From Podospora comata (lineage: Eukaryota > Ascomycota > Sordariomycetes > Sordariales > Podosporaceae), in assembly GCA_017354895.1 (NCBI GenBank), contig CP071493.1, positions 2,294,001 to 2,358,000 of the forward strand: a DNA stretch of 64,000 nt. Reading direction: 5' to 3'. A program made the translations under genes and the position numbers. The notes beneath the pieces were generated by a model, which ran no database searches, had not been told where the DNA came from, and saw only the letters and a list, made by a program, of their open reading frames with translations. How positions within the stretch are numbered: position 1 is the first letter of the stretch; each line of letters begins with the position of its first letter. This document shows, piece by piece, positions 54,771-64,000 of this stretch.

Positions 54771-57173
54771 TCACCACATTGACCTACTTGTCCCTTCGTA
54801 TCCGAAATTCAACGCAACCGCAACAAACAAAGCAGCGCATAGCACCGTAGGCCCCACCTTGTCGTAGTATTTCGCCGCCTGGCGGGTACGGATGGCTTTG
54901 CTGCGATAGAGATAGGTGACCACGGCGTAACAGAGCGACATTACTGCCAGGAACGTAAAGGCACCGGCAGCGATGAATGAGGCCTTGTCGCCGCGCTTGG
55001 TACTGAAGTTGAGCAAGGTCACGGCGATGGTGCCAATGTAAATCGAGTATTCAAGCTGCTGATTGTTAGCAAATTTTTACTGTCAGGGAGTAGAAGAGAG
55101 GCAACATACCCAACCCAGGAACGTTCTCTCGGCCGCAAAGTACACCTTGGGTTCTACGCGAACGGGCACATAGATCTTCTTCCCCTTGGGCGCCTTGAAT
55201 CTCTTTTGTTGAATCTCGCCGGTACCCAAAAGCGACTCCAGTCTTGCATTGCGAGGTACGGTAGTTGCCCGAGGGCGTGGGACAATAGCTTTCAGACCAG
55301 TCCACACTGCATGGCCGACAGTGTGTGCTGTGGTGGAAGCCAGAGTCTGGTAATATGTCCACCCACCAACCCTTCTCGCCTCCGCTACTCTGTCTTCATC
55401 ATCCTCGTCATCGGAGTCATAAAGATAGACGTCATCATTGGTAGGACGGTCGACAGTTTGGTCTTCCACATCAGATGCTGCCAGAAGGGCCCTGCCGTTC
55501 CGAGCGGCAGCACCCTGTCTGATAGATTCCCCGTTTTGGGCTCCCAATACTCCACCCTCGTCATCCGAGTCCTCCTCGTCCTCGTCATCTGACGTCGATG
55601 TCGTGGCCGAGTGCTCTGTTCTTTTGATGCCAAAGTCATGGCTTGCTGGCTTCCGAATGTCGACATCCATCTGGGGCATCCAGTATGGCAGCAGGTGTAT
55701 CCTGTCAGGGAACAGGGTGGCAGTGCCGTGGATAAACTTGGAGAACTTGGGTACGGCTTCGACCAAGTGGCTGGAAATCAGCTGTCGTACCCAATCAGGG
55801 GGTTCTTGGCCGTGCTGTGTTTGAAGCTTGACTTCGAGGACCGCATAGGGAAATCGCACGATATCTCCGGGTGGGAGCTGTGAAAATGGGTAGTCAATAC
55901 CAATGTCCATGCGTCTCCAGTTATCACCGGAGCGCGTGACACCATCCAAGTTGTCCTCTCTGATCATGGTAAGCTCGGTATCAAGCGAGATACGGACTCG
56001 GGCGTCGGCAGGCAGCTGGAAGGCGGTACGGTGGTAGAAGGATCGGCAGACTGGCTTGTAGCCCTTCTTCAGGACCGACCACTGTATCTCCTTGGCTAAT
56101 CTTTCGTCTTCGGCAATGGCCTTTTCCGACTTCTTGCCTTCCTTGCGAGCCTTTTCGAAAATAGCGGCAGGGAGCAGCTCGCCACGCATGTAGGCATTGA
56201 CATTTTTCTCTTTGATGGCGAAACGGGCCTTGACTGATTTTTCACCCGTCCAGTCTTCTCTGTGTGTTTTGCGCTCAACGAAGATGGTCTCGTTCTGCAT
56301 ACCGCCATACCAACGCAATCGAATCGCCTCGGCTCCTTCTGTCTTCTTCAGACGACCCTCGTATAGCTCCCACGTGTTGGGGTTGTCATAGTAGATGGAT
56401 GTGATGGCTGAATCAGCGGCTTCGAACTCTTTGCTGGCATTGAAAACCAGAACAGGCAAGTGCTTTAGAATGATCAGTTTGAGTTCTGTGACATTGTCGG
56501 GATGCACCCAGTATTTGGTCGTGTTGCGAATGAAACTGGCCTGGCTTCCGCCGGCTGCGCTGTCGCCCTTTACGGGGTTTCCTCTTGTTCGAACCAAGTC
56601 GTACAGCTTGGACAACTTGACAACCGAGGCATCATAGTTTTCTTTGTAGAATGGTTTCGCCTTGAGGCGGGTTTCGAAGACGGGCTTGAGGTGCCATCCA
56701 GTCATTTTGTCATGCTTCTTGATGATCTTGTAGAATCCCGTGTAATTGAGCTGCACGAACTTGGCGAGATCGTGGACGTCGGCAATGATGTCGCTCAGGT
56801 CCTCCTCGAGAAGCATGAACTCCTCCTCGCTGGGCCCATCTTGGCTCAATCCGCGCTCGTTGAGGCGGTTAACCACATCGCGGACCTCGCGCTCGCTGAC
56901 GGCGATACGACGCGAGATCTCCATCGCCTTGACCTGCTGTTTTGTGTGCACTTTTTCGAGCTCGGCCTCGAGCTTGCTGATGAAGCGGCTTTCATCGTCT
57001 TCTGTCCATTCGCGGCGCGATTGCTGCCTGTTGTTGGGCTTTGTGCTGTTGTCGCCGACGGGCTGCACAGAGCCAGAGGGATGCTTGAGGTCGGCCTTGA
57101 GCCCGTCATAATCGATGTAGTACCATTGGTATTCACGGATGGCGCTCGATCGGAGCTGTTCGCCGAACTTCAT
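54771..57173 (-). CDS. vtc4: Vacuolar transporter chaperone 4, polyphosphate polymerase
   Basis: Catalytic subunit of the VTC complex that makes polyphosphate from ATP and moves it into the vacuole. Exons 57173-55110 and 55055-54771 (54-base intron, GTATGT..CAGCAG) give 782 aa. I start at [20 protein letters not shown] because this begins the SPX domain; the frame is open further upstream. SPX helices include [15 protein letters not shown], with phosphate/inositol-phosphate-sensing lysines. The VTC catalytic tunnel domain shows [47 protein letters not shown] and [12 protein letters not shown] long acidic linker follows ([11 protein letters not shown] and others). The C-terminus has three membrane helices ([52 protein letters not shown]). 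Splicing brings W next to LEYS at the first helix, as in the family. Confidence 0.94.
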
Positions 57174-58219
57174 GACGACAACGCCGGGACGGACGCGGCA
57201 ATTGGACTTGCTGAACTTGCGGTTTCGGGCGTATTGTTTAGTGATTTGTCGAGTCTTGAGATCGTGGATAATCAGCATGGACCGGCGGGGCAGGTTCTAA
57301 CGGCTGCCCATATAGTTAACAGTAGCCAAGCAACAGTTGCTGTAGAGTTGCCAGTTGCCACCGAAACTGAAGTGCAACGCAAGGTTTCTCTCTTCTCTCA
57401 GCGGTATCCTGGGATGCGAGCTCCACTGTTGCGGATCAGGAGCCCAGCTAAGCGCAGTGGGCTGTTTGGCTCGGGACCTGGAGTGTTTTTGTTTCGTCTC
57501 TTTCTCGTGGTGAAGCTATTCAAACTTTGAAGAGATGAAAACACAAAGAAGCGGAAAAAGCCAGTCCAGAGGCTGGCGCAGCAAGTGGTGCCAGACCAAC
57601 AGGGGCTTCTGTAACCAGCGGAAGCCACGATGGCCCAGGCACAGCAACTTGTGCCATCACCGACACACGTTTCACCAACATTGGTTGCCATTGGCGAATG
57701 GCTCGACTTGGCTTTCTCTTGGCGCCCGACCGGGATTCGGTGGATCTTAGCTCGTCCTGAGCTTGCATCGGAATGACGTTTTGGTGAAGAACAACGCTAG
57801 GCTGGGCCTGGGCCCTTTGCCGTCTTCAACGTTCAACAGGTGGCTTTTGTTCTCAAGAATGAAAAGGGATTAAGGGCTATCATTTATCTTGATGCCTACT
57901 GTGTAAAGTCCTTGAGGTGCCAATCAACCTGAACTTTGTAGAACGGCCAAATTCCATCAGAATGACCCCGAGTCCTAAGTGCAAGCCCCTGTACCTGTCC
58001 CACATGTCGCGATAAAAGATAACGATAACGGCCACAGACCCGCAAAAAATTGTCGATGAGGGGGAGGGGCAACCGCTAAATCGCACAGGCTGTCCTAGGC
58101 CTAGATAGTGCCACAAAGTACGAAGTCGACTTCCAAACCAGAACCTGATCGCAGCAAGAGATTGGTTTCGTTTCCTGACTGAACGACTATCAAGCGACGG
58201 CCAGTTCAGTTAGACCATC
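57174..58219. other. Divergent promoter region of VTC4 and RMT2
   Basis: 1046 bases between the VTC4 ATG (-) and the RMT2 ATG (+). Frames here (70-100 codons) lack motifs. The sequence from 57780 to 58200 is mixed and ends with a C/A-rich leader before RMT2. PHO-type regulation of VTC4 is known in yeast, but I do not claim a site. Confidence 0.5.
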
Positions 58220-59587
58220 ATGATCCTCCTCGACTCCGAGCGGGATGCCATCTCGGCCCGCATCTCTGAGGCCTGCCCACCCGCGATACAAAAAGTTCTT
58301 ACCGCGGCTTGGGCGCACGATGTCGCAACTGTGAAAAAGCTCCTCGACACCCCCGAGGCCGCCAGGGGCCAAGACCCCCTGACCGGGGAGACGCCGCTGC
58401 ACGCCGCCATCCGATCGTGCGGTCCCCCTTCCGAAGACGACGATGAGGCCGATTTGGCGGCTGCGAGAGAGACAGTTCAAGAGCTCTTGCTTTGGGGAGG
58501 CATCTGGAACGATGTCGACGATCGCAATGAGACTCCTGGTTGCGTCGCCCATCGTCTAGGCCGGACTGAGCTGTACAACCTCTGTGTTGACGCTGGTGTA
58601 AGAGCTGAGATGCTTTTCGGGGTGCTGGAGGGGTACGAGGAGCTGGAAAGTGACGACGAGGAAGAGGACGAGGAGGATGCTCATCAGGAGGCTGGCGAGT
58701 CGGAGATGGTGGTTGTGGGCGAGGATGGAGAGGAGGCCCCTGAACTGATCAATGTACCAACAAACGGAGCTGCGGAGGAAGCGTCACAAGGATTTGTCCC
58801 ACCGCAAGACGACGCGGTCGATGTCAACTCAGAGCAATATCTGAGGTCGAAGCTGACATACTCTGACGGGAAGTTGGTAGACGACGAGGGTAATGGAGTG
58901 ATGATGGCCTGGGAAACAGATATCATGCGCCAGAGCGTTGATGCTCTGCTGCCGAGCAAGGAACCAGGGAAGAGAATCCTCAATATCGGCTTTGGTATGG
59001 GCATCATTGACACAATGTTCGCTGAGACTAAGCCAGCAAAGCATCACATTGTTGAGGCCCATCCCGGAGTCCTTGAACACATTTCTAGCCCCAACTCCAA
59101 GTTTGGCCCAAGCTGGGAGGCAAGCGCCCCTGAGCCTGGCGCCTACAAGATTCACCACGGAAAGTGGCAAGAGGTGTGCGTCAAGCTTTTGCAAGAAGGC
59201 AATGTGTACGATGCCATTTACTTCGACACATTCGGTGAAGATTATTCGCAACTACGCATGTTTTTTACTGAGCTTATCCCCGGCCTGCTGGACAGCAATG
59301 GCATCTTTGGTTTCTTCAACGGCCTTGGCGCGGATCGGATGATTTGCTACGACGTCTATACCAAGGTCTCGGAGCTTCATCTTGCCGATGCTGGGCTTGA
59401 TGTCGAGTGGAAAGTGATTGATGTTGACATGTCCCGACTGGCCGAGGAGGGCCAAGGCGAATGGGAAGGTGTTAGAAGGAGATATTGGACGTTGGACAGT
59501 GAGTACCCCCAAAGCAACCATGTTATGACCAGAGATCTGATCCAATCAATAGAATACCGTCTGCCGATATGTACTTTCCTTGGTTGA
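58220..59587 (+). CDS. rmt2: Protein arginine N-methyltransferase 2 (Rmt2)
   Basis: Fungal enzyme that delta-N-methylates arginine in ribosomal protein uL11 (Rpl12). Exon 1 58220-59498 and a 35-base last exon 59553-59587 (54-base intron, GTGAGT..AATAG) give 437 aa. The N-terminal part has ankyrin-like repeats (DPLTGETPLHAAIRSCG). An acidic stretch follows (ESDDEEEDEEDA). The SAM-binding core has NIGFGMGIIDTMF and HHIVEAHPGVLEHI, then YDAIYFDTFGEDYSQL and FFNGLGADRMICYDVY. Spliced, the C-terminus becomes TLDKYRLPICTFLG, the typical Rmt2 ending; without splicing it would be a divergent tail with the same last residues. It is divergent from VTC4. Confidence 0.94.
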   Translation: MILLDSERDAISARISEACPPAIQKVLTAAWAHDVATVKKLLDTPEAARGQDPLTGETPLHAAIRSCGPPSEDDDEADLAAARETVQELLLWGGIWNDVDDRNETPGCVAHRLGRTELYNLCVDAGVRAEMLFGVLEGYEELESDDEEEDEEDAHQEAGESEMVVVGEDGEEAPELINVPTNGAAEEASQGFVPPQDDAVDVNSEQYLRSKLTYSDGKLVDDEGNGVMMAWETDIMRQSVDALLPSKEPGKRILNIGFGMGIIDTMFAETKPAKHHIVEAHPGVLEHISSPNSKFGPSWEASAPEPGAYKIHHGKWQEVCVKLLQEGNVYDAIYFDTFGEDYSQLRMFFTELIPGLLDSNGIFGFFNGLGADRMICYDVYTKVSELHLADAGLDVEWKVIDVDMSRLAEEGQGEWEGVRRRYWTLDSEYPQSNHVMTRDLIQSIEYRLPICTFLG

Positions 59588-59936
59588 GCATAGCTTCTAG
59601 AACCCGCGCGAGAGTTTGGAGGTGATGGGCCCCAATACAAATAGCCCCCCCACACACACACACGCATTTTTATTCAGTGTAACCACAACAAGGCTTTGAA
59701 GTTGTAGGCCTCACTGCATCTACCCCTCCCCCTACCATCTAGAGGACTCTCTGTGACTCAACAAAGCTGTCAGTAGCGGAAATGTGCAGAAGACAATTCC
59801 TCGATTCTTCAAATCCTCCCCACATGTTCTTCACCTCATCCATTCTGATGTTTTCTCGTATCTATGTCGAGGACTATTTGTGTTCTGTCCTTTGAGCATG
59901 CTAGTCCACCTCGGTCTTTGGCCCTGATGAGCCATC
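59588..59936. other. Short spacer between RMT2 and the OTT_1508-type gene
   Basis: 349 bases with a (CA)n stretch near 59648-59663 and pyrimidine-rich leader sequence. Holds the 3' end of RMT2 and the promoter of the next gene. No other feature. Confidence 0.5.
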
Positions 59937-62537
59937 ATGCTCTCCAAGAAGCAGCGCCAGCGAGAGCTTGCCTGTGCTGAAGATATATCACTTCTCTCCA
60001 TTCTGAGCCCTCCCTCATACTCTCCGCTGGTGAACAAGCCACCATTCCTAAAGTCCCAACCTGACTCTTCGCGAGCTTTGCCGTTCGAAACCGAAGTCAG
60101 TCTGGCAAGCACTTTGGCTTTCCTCTCTGGTATCTCCGACGACCCCAGCCATGTGGTGGCAGCCTCTGTGGAAGAGTTGGGAAATGGAAACGGGATATGT
60201 GTCAGAGTGGCCATCAACAAAGACCATGCCGCCGGCGGAGATGATGTGTTGGAGAGGATCCAAGATGGGTTGCAAAGGGTGCTGAAGTGTCTAGCCCCCA
60301 AACACACAGACTCAGACGATCACACCCACGATCAGACTTTGACGGCGATACTGGATATGTCCCAACCACGGCTGCTATCTCGTCTCGGAGTTCAGCGGGC
60401 TGGAATCAAGAAGGCCTCAAAGGACAAGTCCTTTTTCGGTTCACCCATTCAGCAAATCATCAATGCTGTCAGCCAATACAAATACACCAAGAAGGTGGAA
60501 GCTGAAGCTCGCAGATTTATTAAACTGGCTGGGGAGTTACTCACTCACCTCGAACAGCTCAAGACTTGCAAAGTAGCAGCTCTAACAGCCTGTTTCAAAC
60601 GAATCACTTACACGTCGTCCCAGCTTATAGCAAGCATCAAGTTTGACAAGCTATTCTCAACACTGAATATCAACCCATTGATGAAAACTGGGTTTGTCAC
60701 TCGACTTGGAAAGATTGCCCGGTACTACGAGAGTTCGCACTTTCTAGTCCAGCTGGCGAAGAGGAGCATACTTTTTGACCACACGGAGGTCACAACGATC
60801 AAATTAAACGAGGAAGCATTTTTGAGAGTTCCAAACTCTGAGACCATTCATCGACTATCAGAATGCCTCTCACGTTGCCATCCCGGCGCTCCATTGCCTC
60901 TCAATATCAACAAAATCTGCCAAAAGGTCAAGACGGATCCGACAACGGCCAATGCAGTGTTTGGGAAGGAAACCAGGAAGATACTGGCTGATTCAAAGGT
61001 CCATGCGGAAGTGCAGATAGTGGCCTACTATGGGCTTCATCCAGTGGCGCGCAAGCCCCGGGTAATATGCTCAAACAAGGACGCATGCTATATGTGCAAC
61101 TTGTTCATTCAAGTTCACGGGATGTACTATGTGCCCAAGAGCCATGGAAGATTGTATACTGGCTGGAGGGTCCCGCCTATATCTTCCCTCAGCGACGCAC
61201 ATGCTCAGCTTGACAAAGCTTTGCAGAACAAGATCAGGGATGTTGTTCAGGAGTTCAAGGATTTTGGCGATCGAGAACGGGTATTGGATCTCAATCAGAA
61301 TGAGAGCACCATCTTTCCATTCACGACCCTTATGTCGTCGCTGGAAGCCATATCACTGCCCGTGGCAAAGCCTCCACAGGCTGGTCAGGTGCAGAAGCCT
61401 CCGCGACCACCCCAGAGGCTACATGAGCCACCTCAGCGTCGATTACCCGAGCGACCACAATCAGAGCAACGACAGCCAGAGCAATCGCAAGAGCAACCAC
61501 AAGAGCTATCGCCTGCAACTACACAACTGTCCAAGCCTCACATAGTCAAAACAAGCACCCCGCGCAAAAAACGTCGAGATGAGAGAATCACTGATCAACA
61601 GCCTACTATTGAACCAACTTCAACAACCTCCAAGTCATCTTCAACACCTGTGTTCAGCCCAACACTTGTAGCACCATCTCCAGAAGATCTTCCATCGCCT
61701 CCAACCCCTTCAGAATCCCCCCCAGCGCCAGTAAACCTCGTCCCAATTGCTATCAGAACTCCACCCACACCAACCGAAAAGCCCTTCGCGTTACCAAACG
61801 ATATTCCCGAACCACTTGACCAGCTCTCAAGCCCCATCATGAAGCCAGATTCATCCCAGCAGACCACGGGCATCAAGAAGCCAGCCCGCATACCCAACAG
61901 AAACCAAGCCTCACCGCCGAGACCAAAACCGCCAGTAAAACAAGACACGCCTATCCCCGTAAAAACCCTCCCAAAACCAACCCTCGCCAACCTCTCGCTC
62001 CTCGACCAACAATCTCCCGACCTGTTGGAAAACCAAAAACAAACACGACAAACGAGCCGAACTTCGTCAGAGCTAGCAGAGGTAACCCCTTCTCTGCCCA
62101 CCAAAGCCCAAAACTCGCGAGGAAGCGAGGGTAAAAGGGTGGAGTCGTCTGAGCAAAAAGGAAAAGTCTTGCTCCAAAGGGGGAAAACCACTGGTATTTG
62201 GATGGACGAGGGGGTGCTGCCGCCTGTTTTTACGGCTGGGGGGCTGGATATCTTTTTGGAGAATGTGACTGAATGTAAAAGAGGGGGAAAAAGGGGAAGC
62301 ACCGGGAAGGTGGTGAGGGTGGATTTAACTTGGTTGGGTGGGGAGGATGAGAGAAGGCCAAGGATGAAGAGGGGGAGGAATTATCATTTCCTAGAGGGGC
62401 TGGAGAAGGGGATGGAGGTCGATGGGGGGAGCGGAGAGGTTGTGGTTTTGGAGGGGGGTGGGGAGGTGGTTGTTGTTGAGGTTGTTGGGGAGGGAAGAGG
62501 GAAGGGGGTGTCGGGGGGTAAGGCCGAATGGGTATGA
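59937..62537 (+). CDS. OTT_1508-type deaminase-fold protein, function unknown
   Basis: Single-exon 866-aa protein. Residues about 340-420 contain a zinc-dependent deaminase-like core: KVHAEVQIVAYYG (His-356, Glu-358), PRVICSNKDACYMC (Cys-384 and Cys-387) and FIQVHGMYYVPKSHGRLYTG. This HAE + CX2C layout with the SHGRLYTGWR tail is that of the fungal OTT_1508-like family, whose members are numerous and of unknown substrate; the His, Glu and two Cys needed for zinc are present. N-terminal ~340 residues are mostly helical and have no named domain. The tail (about 470-720) is Pro/Gln/Ser-rich and disordered, and the last ~100 residues are Gly/Lys/Val-rich. The tail also shows the composition switch seen elsewhere (G-rich after 62190). 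Enzyme activity is inferred only from kept residues. Confidence 0.78.
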   Translation: MLSKKQRQRELACAEDISLLSILSPPSYSPLVNKPPFLKSQPDSSRALPFETEVSLASTLAFLSGISDDPSHVVAASVEELGNGNGICVRVAINKDHAAGGDDVLERIQDGLQRVLKCLAPKHTDSDDHTHDQTLTAILDMSQPRLLSRLGVQRAGIKKASKDKSFFGSPIQQIINAVSQYKYTKKVEAEARRFIKLAGELLTHLEQLKTCKVAALTACFKRITYTSSQLIASIKFDKLFSTLNINPLMKTGFVTRLGKIARYYESSHFLVQLAKRSILFDHTEVTTIKLNEEAFLRVPNSETIHRLSECLSRCHPGAPLPLNINKICQKVKTDPTTANAVFGKETRKILADSKVHAEVQIVAYYGLHPVARKPRVICSNKDACYMCNLFIQVHGMYYVPKSHGRLYTGWRVPPISSLSDAHAQLDKALQNKIRDVVQEFKDFGDRERVLDLNQNESTIFPFTTLMSSLEAISLPVAKPPQAGQVQKPPRPPQRLHEPPQRRLPERPQSEQRQPEQSQEQPQELSPATTQLSKPHIVKTSTPRKKRRDERITDQQPTIEPTSTTSKSSSTPVFSPTLVAPSPEDLPSPPTPSESPPAPVNLVPIAIRTPPTPTEKPFALPNDIPEPLDQLSSPIMKPDSSQQTTGIKKPARIPNRNQASPPRPKPPVKQDTPIPVKTLPKPTLANLSLLDQQSPDLLENQKQTRQTSRTSSELAEVTPSLPTKAQNSRGSEGKRVESSEQKGKVLLQRGKTTGIWMDEGVLPPVFTAGGLDIFLENVTECKRGGKRGSTGKVVRVDLTWLGGEDERRPRMKRGRNYHFLEGLEKGMEVDGGSGEVVVLEGGGEVVVVEVVGEGRGKGVSGGKAEWV

Positions 62538-62847
62538 GCTCAGGGAATAATTTATAGAGAATGTTTGCGTGTATAGTCCCTGATGGAGTTAATTGCAGAA
62601 TGATTAAAAGATAACCGCGGATATCTCTTACTAACTAGACACTGGAATTGACGATGTTGAAACACCTATCGTAATGCTCTTGTTCAGGTTCACATTTGCT
62701 ATATTCCCGGAACGCGATCCTAAATCCGGGAAGGGGCTCTTCTAGACCTCATAGACACGCCCGATTTGCCAAGTCAAGCATATTGATCATACCGTCGAAT
62801 TACCACCCATAAACTTATACTGTGCCATTACTGTTCCAGAACCACTC
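62538..62847. other. Convergent 3' flank
   Basis: 310 bases between the ends of the OTT_1508-type gene and the NmrA-like gene. AT-rich, no gene or repeat. Confidence 0.5.
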
Positions 62848-63891
62848 TCACGCCTTCCCCTCAAGACCCATACCTTCCATCCTCGTCTCCCACACATCCT
62901 TCACACTCATAGCATAATCCCTAAACTTCTTCGGCGCCGTCCCCGTCACACTAAAAATCACATCATTCGTCCTATTCTCGGCCCCAAACTTGATTGCCGT
63001 GTCCATCGCACTCATCATCCTCGCGTACTCCTCCGGCATCCCAAACCGTGCGTGTCTCTTCTCAAGCTCAGCAGACGATAGGTCAACATGGACAATCTTC
63101 CTCCCCAGCACCTCGGTAAGTATTTCCGCAATCTGTTTTCCACCTATTAGCAAACCCCCTTCCCCCTCGCATTTGTTCAGTTGCATATCACATACCTCAT
63201 CATAACTCAACAGCTCCGGCCCCAACACCATCCACTCCGTATTCGGCGCCTCCTCCCCCGTCAACGCCCTCACTGCCACGCTCGCAATATCATCCGCACT
63301 CACCCACGGAATCTTTCCATCCTCGGTCGCGCTGTAAATCTTGCTCTCACTCCTGATCGACTCCTTGTGAGTAGGCTGCTCAGCAATATTCTGCTGAAAC
63401 CAGGTCGGCCTCAACACCCCCCACTCCACATCCCCTCTTTGCCCCAACTCCCGGAGATAAGCGTGGACTTTGCCCATCAAGGGCCCACCGGCTTCGATGC
63501 TGGACGCAGACTGGAGGATGAACCTGTGCACACCTCGGGAACGGGCAAATTCGATGAACTCAATCATGGGGCGGTCGCCTGAGAGGGATGGGGGGGCGAC
63601 GAGGTAGATTGATTTGATTGGCTGGGGGGCGGGTTGGGGTTTGGAGGACTGTTGGGCTTGTTCAGGTTCGGTGGTGGTGCCTTCGGTGCTGTTTGTCTTG
63701 CTGAGGAAGATGGGCTCCCAGGTGTAGGGGTCGTCCCAGTCGAAGTTGACGTGGGAAAGGGAAGATGATGGAGGGGGGTTGCGGGAGGCGATGAGGGTGG
63801 GAATTCCTTGGGAGGCGAGCTGGGAGGCTATGCGGGAGCCGACGGTGCCTGTGCCGCCTAGGATGAGAATGGGCGCTTCTATTGATGTCAT
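62848..63891 (-). CDS. NmrA-like NAD(P)-binding Rossmann-fold protein
   Basis: Atypical short-chain dehydrogenase of the NmrA/EasG-like group; may be an oxidoreductase or a redox sensor. Exons 63891-63196 and 63132-62848, with a 63-base intron (GTATGT, CTAAT branch, AACAG) that has no in-frame stop, give 326 aa; an unspliced reading through the intron would add 21 residues (VCDMQLNKCEGEGG...) into the middle. I start at MTSIEAPILILGGTGTVGSR, whose GGTGTVG is the nucleotide-binding loop; the frame is open a little upstream. Later: YLVAPPSLSGDRPMIEFIEF, VHRFILQSAS and GVLRPTWFQQNIAEQP fit the family, and the C-terminal part (LGRKIVHVDLSSAELEK) is that of EasG-like proteins. No biosynthetic cluster partner is in the window. 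Confidence 0.85.
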   Translation of the reverse strand: MTSIEAPILILGGTGTVGSRIASQLASQGIPTLIASRNPPPSSSLSHVNFDWDDPYTWEPIFLSKTNSTEGTTTEPEQAQQSSKPQPAPQPIKSIYLVAPPSLSGDRPMIEFIEFARSRGVHRFILQSASSIEAGGPLMGKVHAYLRELGQRGDVEWGVLRPTWFQQNIAEQPTHKESIRSESKIYSATEDGKIPWVSADDIASVAVRALTGEEAPNTEWMVLGPELLSYDEVCDMQLNKCEGEGGLLIGGKQIAEILTEVLGRKIVHVDLSSAELEKRHARFGMPEEYARMMSAMDTAIKFGAENRTNDVIFSVTGTAPKKFRDYAMSVKDVWETRMEGMGLEGKA

Positions 63892-64000
63892 TGTGTTTGA
63901 GTGCTGGTGATGTGGTGTCAATCTCAAGAAGAGGAGAAAATATATGAAGGAGAAAAGAAAAGGCGATGAACTGCAGTGGAAGAAGTGTGGTTGATGAGGT
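63892..64000. promoter_or_regulatory. Promoter region of the NmrA-like gene (cut by window edge)
   Basis: The last 109 bases hold the leader and core promoter of the minus-strand gene; minus-strand sequence is pyrimidine-rich just before the ATG. No more can be said. Confidence 0.5.

Noticed and set aside
54333-54782. Plus-strand 149-codon ORF starting MAQNPAPTS
   Set aside because: Overlaps a more coding-like frame; no motifs and runs into the VTC4 3' end.
56502-57530. Plus-strand 342-codon frame
   Set aside because: Antisense to the SPX part of VTC4, which has clear family motifs; the antisense peptide has none.
62848-63927. Continuous 359-codon reading of the NmrA-like gene
   Set aside because: Contains a 63-base sequence with perfect donor, branch and acceptor that disrupts a conserved helix; upstream ATG adds a non-conserved leader.

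Overview
The window reads as nuclear DNA of a filamentous ascomycete, most likely a sordariomycete and probably Sordariales. Genes are split by short GT..AG introns of about 50-90 bases with GTATGT/GTGAGT-type donors and CTAAC/CTGAC-like branch sites. They lie on both strands without operons and encode typical ascomycete proteins (VTC4, Pex1, Rmt2, an OTT_1508-type deaminase-fold protein, a CENP-U/Ame1-like kinetochore protein). Genus is not decided here.

Layout. 1-315: 5' end of a hexose/MFS transporter running off the left edge on the minus strand. 3.3-7.0 kb: a convergent pair, CENP-U/Ame1-like (+) and a twin CX9C protein (-). 8.7-10.2 kb: a secreted, probably GPI-anchored Ala/Pro/Glu-rich wall protein. 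10.2-13.3 kb: gene-free DNA with degenerate direct repeats and a strikingly G-poor stretch. 13.3-15.1 kb: a four-exon zinc-finger-like nuclear protein (-). 16.0-25.6 kb: a gene desert with a degenerate tandem array (16.34-18.09 kb), several small repeat families, a 33-base inverted repeat and pieces that look like decayed coding sequence. 25.7-26.7 kb: Rab geranylgeranyltransferase beta subunit (-). 29.3-31.8 kb: a RhoGAP protein (+).

From 32.8 kb rightward the DNA is gene-dense housekeeping sequence: RRS1 (-) and mitochondrial ribosomal MRPS29 (+) as a divergent pair; MCM7 (-) and PEX1 (+) as another; a WDR6/Rtt10-like WD40 protein (-); an APH/kinase-fold protein (+); hexokinase (+); a cystathionine gamma-synthase-family enzyme (-); VTC4 (-); the arginine methyltransferase RMT2 (+); an OTT_1508-type protein (+); and an NmrA-like NAD(P)-binding protein (-).

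Themes: ribosome production (RRS1, MRPS29), chromosome replication and segregation (MCM7, Ame1-like), peroxisome and membrane traffic (PEX1, BET2, RhoGAP) and sugar use (transporter, hexokinase). These look like ordinary genome neighbours rather than one pathway. I found no biosynthetic cluster, intact transposon, CRISPR array, rRNA or tRNA. Gene models were built by hand from splice signals, frame and family similarity; exon sums were checked to be multiples of three. The most unusual sequence-level features are the degenerate arrays in the two gene-poor regions and an abrupt C-rich to G-rich composition switch along the coding strand of many genes.
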